64,000 bases of DNA from Hyaloscypha bicolor E. Its lineage: Eukaryota > Ascomycota > Leotiomycetes > Helotiales > Hyaloscyphaceae. Position numbers and translations under genes: made by a program. This document shows positions 10,501 to 19,677 of this stretch, piece by piece (the stretch's first letter is position 1; every line of letters starts with the position of its first letter). The DNA lies in assembly GCF_002865645.1 (NCBI RefSeq), contig NW_020194684.1, positions 5,309,952 through 5,373,951 of the forward strand. Reading direction: 5' to 3'. Below the pieces are notes generated by a model that worked only from the letters and a program-made list of their open reading frames with translations, was not told where the DNA came from and did no database searches.

Positions 10501-12099
10501 CCGTTAATTAACTTCCCGCTACCCTTAGTTAATCCTTACTATAATTACGGCCTCTTTTTGCTTGGTCTCGGCCTTGCGGATCTCCAGCGGATGCTTACGG
10601 ATATTGCCCTGCCTGAGAATATCTTTGACTAGACCGTAAGCTACCGTATAGCTAATCTGCGGGTCGATCATACCCATAAGATGTCGCTAGCGACCGTAAT
10701 ACAAGCCTAGCTAAACGTGGACTAGTGCTCTTGCTTCCAGATAATTATAGCGGTAATTACGGACGATTCGCAGACTACCCACTTCTACTTGCAAGGCCCG
10801 GGCGGGACCGGTAAGACGTTCCTTTATAAGACCCTCTGCTACTATTATCATAGCCAAGGTAAGGTAGTCCTATACGTGGCATTAACGGGTATTGCGGCTC
10901 TCTTTTTCCCGGACAGACATACGTCTCACTTCTAGTTCCGGATCCTGCTTAAGCTCGATAAGTCATCTATAAGTATGATTACCAAGACAAGCTGGCTCGG
11001 GGCTCTCTTGCGATCTACGGACCTAATTATCTGGGACGAGGTACTCATATAGTACAAGTACTGCTTTAAGGTAGTATACCGGCTAATAGTCGATTTACGA
11101 TCGGTCGCGGACGATGTTCTTTTTGGAGGGGTGCCCGTAATCCTTAGGGGGGACTTTGCCCAGATCTTACTAGTAGTCCCATACGGTTTGCGGGCCAATA
11201 CGGTACGGGCCTACCTATAGCGGACATAGATCTGGCTATGGCTCTATTAGCTATTATTACGGATTAATATACGGGTCTATAATAACCCGTCCGAGCAGGA
11301 TTTTGTAGACTGGATTAGTAGTCTGCCATATGACCCGTCTTTAAATAGGCAGATTACGCTCCCGCCTTTTATTCCGCGTACCTAGTCAGTTACAGACCTG
11401 ATTAATCACGTCTACCCGCGAGAGCGACTCTTGCGGGCCCTGTATAATTACCAGGCCTTTAGCGGACGGGTAATCCTATTAACCCTAAATAATACGGTCC
11501 GCAAGCTTAACTAAATAATCCTGGATATACTCCCTGGCCAGGAACGGACGTATTTTGTAATAGATTCGGCCGATATAAACGAGGCAGATCCTGAGATTAC
11601 AGAATTACCTCCAGAGATCTTATAGAATATCTGTTTACTAGGTCTGCCCCTCTCTAAGCTATGACTCAAGATCGGCGTACCCGTAATACTCTTGCGGAAT
11701 CTCTGTCCGCAGGAAGGGCTTTATAACGGGTTACGGATATTGATTTATAGCTTTGGGAGGTTCTCGATTCATATATGGCTACTAGGTAATGACTTTGACG
11801 GCTAATTACGGACGATTCCACGGATCAAGCTCCAGTTAATGGATTAGTAACTATCTTTTATGCTCTCTCGTAAGCAGTTTCCACTTGCTTTATTCTTTAT
11901 AATAACTATTAATAAGTTACAAGGCCAGTTATTTGAGGCAGTAGAAGTGGATTTACGGTCCCCGGTCTTTTCTTACGGCCAGTTCTATATGGCAGCCTTA
12001 CGGGTAACCTTATAGGCAGGGCTTTGTATTCTTTTACCCCCTAATATAAACCGTACGAGTAATATAATATACCCAGAAATATTACAAGGTCTTACTTAG
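7550..12099 (+). pseudogene. Helitron replicase-helicase (zinc finger, Rep, Pif1-like helicase), inactivated
   Basis: A rolling-circle transposase. The first exon begins at ATAGACCCTCCCCGC, where ATG appears changed to ATA, and encodes the C2C2 finger CTSCKQNRP...TCSHC. An intron from about 7656 ends at CGTATCCAG (about 7721), and one frame then runs to the TAG at 12097. In order: Helitron_like_N region (GALYFGHMDDRFEACYKKGD), Rep domain with HWPEIIDYLLNGQ, the decayed HUH site QKYSLLYIYLLLFL, the Y2 motif KYIYKYIYKG, then helicase Walker A GPGGTGKT near 10,800, LIIWDEV, and the terminal INKLQGQ motif. By eye I count about 48 in-frame stops, about 38 of them TAG, placed where homologues have Gln or Trp. 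No net frameshift occurs over 4.3 kb. Clearly non-functional. Confidence 0.88.
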
Positions 12100-12212
12100 C
12101 TTTTGACTTACTTACGGGTGACTTTGCGTATTTACAGGCTATTTTTCTTCTTATACTATCCGTAAAGGCCTTTACCAAGTCACATATCCCCTTTAATTCT
12201 AACCCTACTCGG

Positions 12213-12299
12213 GACGAGTTTAGGGCAAAATTATTACTGGCCCCGGAGCTTGCGTAGGGCCGCCAGTAATAATTTTAGCGGAGCGGCCCTAAACTCGTC
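12213..12299. repeat. Large hairpin A, 14 + 15 bp perfect arms
   Basis: Outer arms GACGAGTTTAGGGC (12213-12226) and GCCCTAAACTCGTC (12286-12299) and inner arms AAAATTATTACTGGC (12227-12241) and GCCAGTAATAATTTT (12262-12276) are perfect inverted repeats, interrupted only by a 9-base insert AGCGGAGCG on the right. The loop region CCCGGAGCTTGCGTAGGG is shared with hairpin B. It lies about 115 bases downstream of the Helitron stop, where a 3'-terminal hairpin would be expected, but it is much larger than the usual Helitron hairpin. Confidence 0.8.
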
Positions 12300-12414
12300 T
12301 ATCTTACATTTTCGCTATTTTCCGGAGAAAACGGACGCTGTCACGTGAATGCGTCTGTACGGGAATACCAAACTTCGGGAATACCAAAACTTTAGGCCCG
12401 CTCCATAGTTCAGG

Positions 12415-12533
12415 CTCCATTTCACAGGCTTTACAGGCTCCACAAGCTCTATAGACTTCACAGGTTCCACAGGCTCCCTTTTACAAGGTTTATAGGCTAA
12501 TTCACAGGCTTTACAGGCTCCGCAGGCTCCCAA
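12415..12533. repeat. Degenerate 9-bp tandem repeat
   Basis: About ten units of the type TTCACAGGC, TTTACAGGC, TCCACAGGC run with a constant 9-base period just before the start of the second ORF. Read on the minus strand they would encode Val/Pro/Lys/Glu repeats (EPVKPVK), but no gene context supports translation. Confidence 0.7.
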
Positions 12534-13542
12534 TGGACACCCTTCCTTTAAACCGGCTACGCTGCTCCAGGTGCAAGTCCTTTCGCCCAATTATAAGCTT
12601 CCCTTTTCACGAGAACGGATATCGACTTTATACTTGCGAAATCTGCCTTATACGAAAGCACGACCAATACCGTAAAGCTACGGGCGAGTTTATACAAGAA
12701 AGGCACGACCGGCAGGTCTTATGGGCAAAGAGAGCAAAGCTACGGGCACAAAAGCGTGGGATATGGGATCCTGTGGACTTGGAGAAGGCATTAGCAGAAG
12801 GAGAAGCCCAAAGGGAGGCTTGGGACGAGTAGAGGGAGTTCCAGGCTCGATTACAAGACGACGAATGGCAGTGGGATAAAGAGGAGAAGCAGTAGGAGAT
12901 AGAGCAAGAGAGGAAATGGGAAGAGAACGATCCGGTAAGAGCTTGCAAATAGTAAGTAGCGGGGCTAATATATAGTAGTTTACGGACGAGTATAAGAGGG
13001 GGAAGCAGGAGTAAGAGCAAGAGCAGGAGCAGGAGCAGGAGCAGGAGGAAGCGTGGTACTGGCTTACGGCTAGCCAATATTTAGAGATATAAAGGGAGAA
13101 AGGGCTTGCGGATAAAGAGGATATACCTACGGATAAAGAAGAAGGACCTGCGAATAAAGAGGAGGAGCTTGCGGACGAAGAGGTATCTGTAAATCAATTT
13201 ACAGACGAGCCTATAGCCCGTAAGTAGGAAAACCTGTCCGTAAATACTTACTAACCCTTTCCCTTAGAATACTGCTCCAGTTGCAATCAAAAACGCCCCC
13301 CTTCTGAATTTGGACACTTCTTTACGTACTCTATATGCCGAAAACGGAAGCAAAAGTCAAACCGTCGACGTGGGATTCAAAGAAAGGAACAAGCAAGGGT
13401 ATCGAGACTTGAAAATAAGCCTACAAGAGACGAGCTTCAAAGACATATACAAGTACGTACTAGGGAATCGGGCGAGCAGGAGCTTAGAGAGGCAAGGGCA
13501 AGAGAACGCTACGGGTGTCTTATAAAAGACGATAGAAAATAG
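12533..13542 (+). pseudogene. Second ORF of the Helitron island: two zinc-finger segments joined by an E/K/Q-rich linker, inactivated
   Basis: Starts ATG GAC ACC CTT CCT, echoing the Helitron start region, and encodes the finger CSRCKSFRP...YTCEIC. An intron of 41 bases at 12935-12975 (GTAAGA, branch GCTAAT, acceptor ATATAG) restores the frame into a Glu/Gln/Lys-rich linker with repeats such as LADKED, PTDKEE and LADEE. It ends in a second, partly eroded finger, CSSCNQKRPPSEF...SICRKRK. About seven in-frame TAG/TAA codons interrupt it, again mostly where CAG or CAA fits. The finger matches the Helitron N-terminus in its spacing and in the RP motif after the first pair. It may be an accessory Helitron gene or a captured host gene. 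No enzymatic domain is visible. Confidence 0.65.
13014..13053 (+). repeat. (GAGCAG)n microsatellite
   Basis: Six-base repeat GAGCAG within the Glu/Gln-rich linker of the second Helitron-island ORF, encoding a run of alternating Glu and Gln. Confidence 0.85.
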
Positions 13543-13805
13543 CCTTTAGAAGTTAATAATTATTTAAATAAAAGCCTTTAAAAGACTGTACGCTTACACG
13601 TTACATTAGTGCGAGCTTGCGAGCGCAATATGGCTATAATTAAAGAAAAGGGAGGGGGGAAATTAAGAGAGAGCTTAATAAGTAAAAGTAAGGCTTAAAA
13701 GGGCCTATAAAAGGGGAGGGAGAGCTTTGCAAGTATAATTAAGAAGTATAGTAATTTATAAAAATAGAGAGAGAGCTTTATCTAATTAATCTCGAATCGA
13801 GATCA

Positions 13806-13873
13806 GGGCAAAATTAAAACTGGCCCCGGAGCTTGCGTAGGGCCGCCAGGTTTTAATTTTAGCGAAGCGGCCC
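13806..13873. repeat. Large hairpin B, related to hairpin A
   Basis: GGGC, then arm AAAATTAAAACTGGC (13810-13824), the same loop core as hairpin A, arm GCCAGGTTTTAATTTT (13845-13860), then AGCGAAGCGGCCC. The stem carries ATTAAAA/TTTTAAT where hairpin A has ATTATTA/TAATAAT, so pairing is kept although both arms differ. One base is bulged. The 11 outer bases of the hairpin A arms (GACGAGTTTAG) are absent here. Confidence 0.8.
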
Positions 13874-14189
13874 ATACCCACTCAAAGCTGAACATTGATT
13901 TGGCATTTGAGACGAGCAGATGTGAATCTTCTACTGCGTAGAGCGTCCGAGATTTTCGAAATATTTTTGAACGTATGAAAGCTCCCGAAAACATTAGGAG
14001 AGCGAGCAGTGGAATTGTGCCTACGGGACTAACCTTAGGTACATTGTGCCGTTTTCCATGCCCACCGCGAGCTCCCTCAAACTCCATCCCACTCTCGACC
14101 CGACACGCATTCTTCACAAAAGGACATGATTCGCACAACGATGCCACCCTTTGAGTCTTATATGCCATTGGTGATCCAAATTGAGCACG
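13874..14189. other. Intergenic region, probable promoter of the amidohydrolase gene
   Basis: About 315 bases between hairpin B and the next start codon. Composition returns to that of normal genic DNA. No other feature seen. Confidence 0.4.
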
Positions 14190-15535
14190 ATGGCGGCGTA
14201 TCGAGGACTGAGAATCAATGGCGACCGTCTGAACAACACACTACAATCGACCAGCACATCATGGGGTGCACTCGCAGCCTCAACCGGCATGCGAAGGTTA
14301 GCATTAAGCCCGGAAGACAAGGAGGTTCGAGATTGGCTCGTGCAGCAGTGTAAAGAGCTGGGTTGTGATGTGAGGGTTGATCGCATGGGAAATATCTTTG
14401 CAACGCGTCCTGGGAGCTCTACGGAAAGGAAACCAATCGCCATGGGAAGCCATTTGGACACTCAGCCAGCAGGTACTAAATATCACAATCAATACCAGCA
14501 TCTGCATAGCTGATTCGAGGGCTTTTAGGGGGTCGATACGACGGCATATTAGGCGTGATTGCAGCGTTGGAGGTTCTCCGGACCCTACATGAGAATAATA
14601 TACAAACACACTGTCCGATCAGCCTCATAGACTGGACGAACGAAGAAGGGGCACGATTCCCTGGGGCAATGATGTGTTCAGGAGTCTGGTCCACAAAATC
14701 CACAACTAGTCTCGAAGCATGCTATGCGGTCAAGGACACAGATGGCCTATCGATGAAGAAAGCGCTTGAAGATATTGGCTACCTGGGAGATACACCCTGC
14801 GATTATCGAGAGAATGGCCTCGAATGCTACTTCGAACTACACATTGAGCAAGGTCCAAAGCTGGAAGCAACGGGCAATAAAGTCGGCGTTGTGACAGCCG
14901 TACAAGCCATGAAGTGGTTTGCTGTGCGAGTCTCAGGTGTTGAAGGTCATTCTGGGACTACTCCAATGGATATGAGATCTGATGCGCTGGTCACAGCATC
15001 CCGGCTTATAGCTAGTGTGAGTGATATAGCTAGAACTACGGGTTTGGGCGTTTCCACGGTTGGAGTAATCTCCAATGACACCCAAAGTCAAGCTACGATT
15101 CCAAGTGGAGTTGAATTCATTATCGATGTACGCTGCTCTACGGACAGAATGGTCCAGGATCTCTGCTCTGCAATCTTCAAAAGTTTTGATGAGATTGTGC
15201 AGCGGGAGAACAACTACACGAGTTACCATGTCTTTCGAACGTGGGGCTTGCCTGAGTCTGTATTTCATGATGATTGTATCGGAGCTGTCCGTTCTGCTGC
15301 TGTTGATGAAGTAGGCATTTCCAAGATCATGGATATGAAAAGTGGTGCTGGTCATGATGCAGCCTGGGTCAGCAAGGTTGTCAAAAGTAGCATGATATTC
15401 GTTCCTTCAAAGGACGGAATCAGCCACAATCCTGCAGAGTATACGAGCCCTGAAGATTGTTCCCTGGGAGGGCAGATATTACTACAGGCCTTGCTGCTAT
15501 ACGATGACGATGTTAAGAACGGATCTCTCTCCTAG
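14190..15535 (+). CDS. M20-family amidase, N-carbamoyl-amino acid hydrolase / beta-ureidopropionase-like
   Basis: Zn-dependent amidohydrolase of the HyuC/allantoate amidohydrolase group, which hydrolyses N-carbamoyl groups. Model: 14190-14472 joined to 14529-15535 (429 aa). Metal-binding motifs are present: GSHLDTQP, then GGRYDG across the intron, DWTNEEGARFPG, ELHIEQGP, and a late AGHDA. The dimerisation lid includes GVEGHSGTTPMDMRSDAL. The start ATG at 14190 precedes MAAYRGLRINGDRL, which matches the start of family members; an extra upstream exon is possible. The family includes the third enzyme of reductive pyrimidine breakdown and hydantoin-utilising enzymes, and the specific substrate is not decided by sequence. 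It sits just right of the Helitron island and appears intact. Confidence 0.88.
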
Positions 15536-15964
15536 CATCTAATAGAGTTAGTTATGTGTACTCTTAAATCATGAGCACAAAAAGTCGTTTCAACAATCGA
15601 CCGTTTCCCCTATCATTTCAAGTTGAGCCCATTGATTCGGCGCCCTTCACCGCCAAACCCAAGGGCCGTTCTTGAAGAAATATTTCTCACATAGCAAGGA
15701 CAAGGATCTCGTGAGGCAAAATCATACGTCTGCGCAATAGGGTCTGGGGTTGGAGGACCTGCGGAACAGTTTCCGCGCTCCTCCCCGTAATGCCCCGCAG
15801 TCCCCCGGAATGTTTGCTGGTTACCATTCCGCACGGAGACAGCAGTTAATCATTCGTCCACAGTATATGATCGAGGTCCTAGTGAAATTGAACTCCAAGG
15901 ACTCTCTACCAGGGTTTCCTTTTTTTCTTTTTTCAAAGAACAGACGTTACTTGAGACAGGGAAA
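15536..15964. other. Intergenic region, promoter of the P450 gene
   Basis: Tandem arrangement, both neighbours on the plus strand. A pyrimidine-rich stretch, TTTCCTTTTTTTCTTTTTTC (about 15918), lies just upstream of the P450 start. No ORF of note. Confidence 0.4.
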
Positions 15965-17831
15965 ATGGCTATCAGCAACCTCCTCCACGCAGCTCAAGTC
16001 GAAGCCATCGAGGATCCCTTGCAGGCTTTGGCTGTGGCCTTCTTTCTGGTTCCAATCCTCTACGTTTTGGTCAATGAAATCGTTCGACGGCAGGCCCGAG
16101 TGGTTGGTCTTCACGGACCAAGGGGCCTTCCTCTTATAGGGAATCTCTGGCAAATTCGAAAGAACGCCGCCGAGAAATATCGACAATGGGCCCGTACTTA
16201 TGGTGCTGTTTACCAAATACAATTGGGCAATATTCCGGTTGTAGTGGTTAATTCTGCTGCATCTGCGAAGGTTTTGTTTGGCCAACATGCTCAGGCACTG
16301 AGTTCGAGGCCGGAATTCTATACTTTCCACAAGGTACGATCATATAACTTCATTGTTCAATTCCGACTGACGAAGAACTCTAGGTTCTATCGAATACGGC
16401 AGGAACAACCATCGGGACATCACCATACAGCGACTCGCTGAAGAGGAGAAGAAAGGGTGCCGCGTCAGCCCTCAATCGACCGTCGATTCAGACATACGTA
16501 TCCCACTTAGACCTCGAGAGCAAGGACTTTATTGCAGAACTACTGAATTACGGGAAGGCAGGATCGGAGCCCGTCGACCCACTCCCTTGTATACAAAGAT
16601 TAAGTCTTAGCTTGGCTCTTACATTAAACTGGGGGGTTCGAATGGATAGGTAACCAATATATTTCTTTGCTCCATATTTTGAGCTCCCTATGTCTCTTGT
16701 TGGGAGAATGAGACATGCTCCTGCTACCTTCCCTCCAAGGAAACATGGTGCTAATCCGTTGCAGCCAAGAGAACGCAATGTTTGACGAAATTACGCATGT
16801 CGAGGAAGAAATTTCCAGGTTTCGGTCTACTACGGGTAATCTCCAAGACTACATTCCCCTTCTACGACTCAACCCATTCAGCTTTGGATCGAAAAAAGCT
16901 GGCGAGATGCGAGACCGTAGAGATGTTTACTTGACTGCCTTGAACAAAGGCCTGGAAGATCAAATGGAAAAAGGGACACACCGACCATGTATCCAAGCGA
17001 ACGTCATACTTGATGAGGAGGCAAAACTTAATAGTGAAGAGCTTACCTCAATCAGTCTGACTATGCTTTCAGGGGGCCTTGATGTGAGTATATTCTGCTT
17101 TCTCGATTTACACAATGCTGATCAGTGCCTGGCTGTTAGACGGTTACAACACTTCTTCAGTGGAGTGTTGCATTGTTGGCTCAACATCCAGATATCCAGC
17201 AGAAGGCTTGGAAGGAGATCGAGGAGTTTTACTCGGTGGACCAACCACTTTGTGATGCACTCGATGACCAGAAATGCTCTTACGTCGTTGCTCTGGCCCG
17301 CGAGTGTTTGAGGTGAGTTCTTTTGGCCCAAAGCAATATTCAGACTATAAGCTGACGATTTCTCTCGACAGATACTTCACCGTACTTCGACTAGCCCTAC
17401 CTCGAGTCTCGGTCAAGGACGTGACATACGAGGGGGTCGTGATTCCGAATGGGACAGTCTATTTCCTTAACGCTTGGAGCTGTAATATGGACGAAGAAGT
17501 ATGGGATGATCCCAACGAGTTCCGACCCGAACGTTGGCTGGAGCAGGAGAACGCAGATGCACCTATGTTTAGCTACGGCCTAGGGTACCGCATGTGTGCT
17601 GGCTCGCTGCTTGCGAATCGTGAGCTTTACCTCGTCTTCATCCGCATGCTTCATTCATTCGAGATCCAGAAATTCGACAATGTGGATTGCCATCCAGTGC
17701 GAGGCAGTGCAGATCCAACAAGCCTTGTCTCTATGCCAAAACGATATAAGGCGAAATTTATTCCTCGGAAATTGAGCGCACTGGAAAAGGCTTTGGCGGA
17801 CTTCAAGGTTGTTGAGCAAGTTGGTTCTTGA
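15965..17831 (+). CDS. Cytochrome P450, CYP504-like (phenylacetate / hydroxyphenylacetate hydroxylase type)
   Basis: Membrane-bound haem monooxygenase. Model: 15965-16333, 16384-16649, 16765-17083, 17140-17312 and 17372-17831 (528 aa). An N-terminal membrane segment (ALAVAFFLVPILYVLVN) is followed by the proline hinge GPRGLPLIGN. The oxygen-binding I-helix region is SGGLDTVTTLLQW, the K-helix ExxR is ECLR with Arg split by an intron, and the haem loop is FSYGLGYRMCAG with the Cys near residue 450. The haem loop and the following ANRELY match the CYP504 (phacA/phacB) group, which starts phenylacetate degradation to homogentisate. That assignment is from memory of the family and is less certain than the P450 call. 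No other homogentisate-pathway gene is adjacent. The third acceptor, TTGCAG, is the least certain splice site. Confidence 0.85.
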
Positions 17832-18448
17832 GCCCTCACCCCTTTCAAGGGTGCAAAGGGCCAAAGGGAGCGTTCCTGCTCGGAAGTCTTATAAATGAAC
17901 ACATGGCTGCCATGGCTTAACTGCCTTCCGATACCCTTGCTCCGTGCTAGACAAAAAAAAAGTGGCACTGAATTTACAATGTCCCAAGTCGAGCTAGAAC
18001 ATTTTAGAAAGACTCATTTCTAATGTTCCCTCGACTTGTAGCAGAATCAAGGTCTCCCTCTTCAACAATCTAGGGAAAACCGAAGGATGATATTCGTGCC
18101 TCTCCGAGGCTAGACTCTAGCTGCAATTTACGACTTTGACATAGGACACGGAGGGTTTCGTGCCGCCTTTTTTGTCCACCGCGAGCCTTGATTCTCACAG
18201 CCACTAAAACTGTGGCCGAATAATGATTGGCTCTCGTCGCTGCCGCGAACGAAGTCTCGTGATCTGGACCGAACGGGAAAGTCCCTTTTCGCATACCACT
18301 CATCAGCACTAAACCTCAGGGAGGCTGAGAGGACCGGCCTTTGGAATTGTTTAAAGGGAAGCAATGCTGCTCTCTTCAAATCATGAATTGTACGAAGTCT
18401 TTGAATTTGACATCTGAAAGTCCTTTCTACTTCTGACCACTGACCACG
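17832..18448. other. Intergenic region, no gene seen
   Basis: Holds the terminator side of the P450 gene and the promoter of the hemerythrin-like gene. A segment at 17957-18005 resembles one at 21071-21118 (see findings). Confidence 0.4.
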
Positions 18449-19327
18449 ATGTCTTCGGCTAATGATCCTCCACTATATACCGACACGCCTCTGGCACTGC
18501 TTGCAACCCCCGCTTTTCTGACAGGAAAGGTAGCGATCCCCTAATAAATCATCAACTTATGGACTGGGCTAAACTTTAGAAGAAAGATCCTTTCACCATA
18601 GGAGCTTCCCATATGACGCTGAGCCATAATTCCTTGATCCGTGGCTTCAACAGCATCTACCAACAAGCTCCCAGGATCTCAGCGTCCGATTACAAGGATT
18701 TCACTGGGTATTGCCTAGCGTGGCATAGATGTATAGAGCAGCATCATATGCACGAGGAAGTCAACTACTTCCAGGAAATTGAGAGAGTCACAGGCCAGAA
18801 AGGAGTAATGGATGGAGAAGTGGAGCAACATGGTACGAGAAACTAAGTCATGAGAACAGTACGGAATTCCACTGACATTTCATACAGCGGCCTTCCACGC
18901 AGGTTTGAAAACTTTCAAGGACTACTTGTCGAGTCTCAAAACCCCCACATCAGATTTCAAGCCCAAGAGGCTGCTGGAGATCATGGACTTGTTCTCAGAA
19001 CCTCTGTACACTCATCTTGCGGCCGAACCACAAGCTTTGCTTGCTCTGTCCCGCTTTGCATCCCCTGACAGGGAATTTGACCTCGTCAAGATCGAGCATG
19101 AGCAAGGGAAGAAAGCAGTCACATTGGACTTTGCTCTAAATACTCTCCCGATTTTCATGAACAACATGGAGATGGTCGAATTTGAGGGAGGCATGTGGAA
19201 GAGACATCCGGCCATCCCTTCGGTGGTCAGATGGATCATGAAGGTTGTGATTCCGCTGTGGAATTGGAGAATTTGGAGGTTTATGAGTTGTGATAGTGAT
19301 GGGAGGAGGAAGCGAATGGTTGCGTAG
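18449..19327 (+). CDS. Hemerythrin-like (HHE) domain protein
   Basis: Model: 18449-18529, 18580-18832 and 18888-19327 (257 aa). A four-helix-bundle hemerythrin/HHE domain is suggested by spaced His and Glu residues: HMTLSHNSLIRGF, WHRCIEQHHMHEEVNYF and, across the second intron, EQHAAFHAGLKTF. Such domains bind a di-iron centre and are linked to oxygen, iron or nitrosative-stress sensing. Fungal members of this form are poorly characterised. The C-terminus has a hydrophobic stretch (VVRWIMKVVIPLWNWRIW) that could contact membranes. The start ATG follows CACG and begins MSSANDPPLYTDTPLALL. Domain call good, function unknown. Confidence 0.82.
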
Positions 19328-19551
19328 GAATATGGGGAGAGGGGGAATGCTCACAAGAGTGTTCACAATGGAACGTTTTGTGCTAAATTTCTGATTTACG
19401 TTTAATTTTAGCTTCATTGATGGGTATCTGGAGAGAAAAACCGATCTGCAGACAGCTAAAGCTGAACATTGTTAACCCTGTACTTTTTACATATTCCTAG
19501 CTTTGTGTGCCCGTTGACTCCAAGTGAACACTCAATGATCAGCACCAAGTA

Positions 19552-19580
19552 AGAGCTCGCGCCTTTGCTCTGCGTACACC
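19552..19580 (+). repeat. Left terminal inverted repeat of the Tc1/mariner element
   Basis: Begins AGAGCTCGCGCCTTTGCTCT. It matches the reverse complement of the right end except at one position (T here, C in the other end). Confidence 0.93.
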
Positions 19581-19677
19581 TTAATACAAGCGCAATTTCT
19601 CAACCACCACACATTCAAAATAAGTCTAATTAATTATTATATTACTCTCTTGCATTATAGGCATCTAAAATCGTAAT

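Larger units (their letters stand above)
7226..13873 (+). mobile_element. Helitron-type mobile-element island, RIP-degraded (ends approximate)
   Basis: Contains a Helitron Rep/helicase ORF (7550-12099), a second ORF with related zinc fingers (12533-13542), short tandem repeats and two related large hairpins (12213-12299 and 13806-13873). The base composition differs from the flanks: very high TpA, frequent TATAG and TATAT, and in-frame TAG codons where Gln or Trp is expected. This fits C-to-T at CpA on both strands. Helitrons make no target duplication, so the edges are soft. The left limit was placed where composition changes and the right limit at the end of the second hairpin. It could be two adjacent elements rather than one. 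No convincing 5' TC or 3' CTRR terminus was identified. Confidence 0.75.

Noticed and set aside
7550..12099. An alternative genetic code with TAG read as Gln/Trp, or a giant functional recoded ORF
   Set aside because: Neighbouring genes use TAG as a normal stop, normal CAG and TGG codons remain inside the same ORF, and TAG stands for two different amino acids. Active-site His-to-Tyr changes show mutation, not recoding.
12315..12590. Minus-strand frame of Val/Pro/Lys/Glu repeats as a protein gene
   Set aside because: It is simply the 9-base tandem repeat read in a divisible-by-three frame, with no start context or flanking coding sequence.
13014..13053. CRISPR-like or regulatory array
   Set aside because: It is a plain GAGCAG microsatellite inside a coding-derived linker, without spacers.
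14165..19327. A metabolic gene cluster of the amidohydrolase, P450 and hemerythrin-like genes
   Set aside because: All three are on the plus strand, but their predicted roles do not form a pathway, and no transporter, regulator or backbone enzyme is present.
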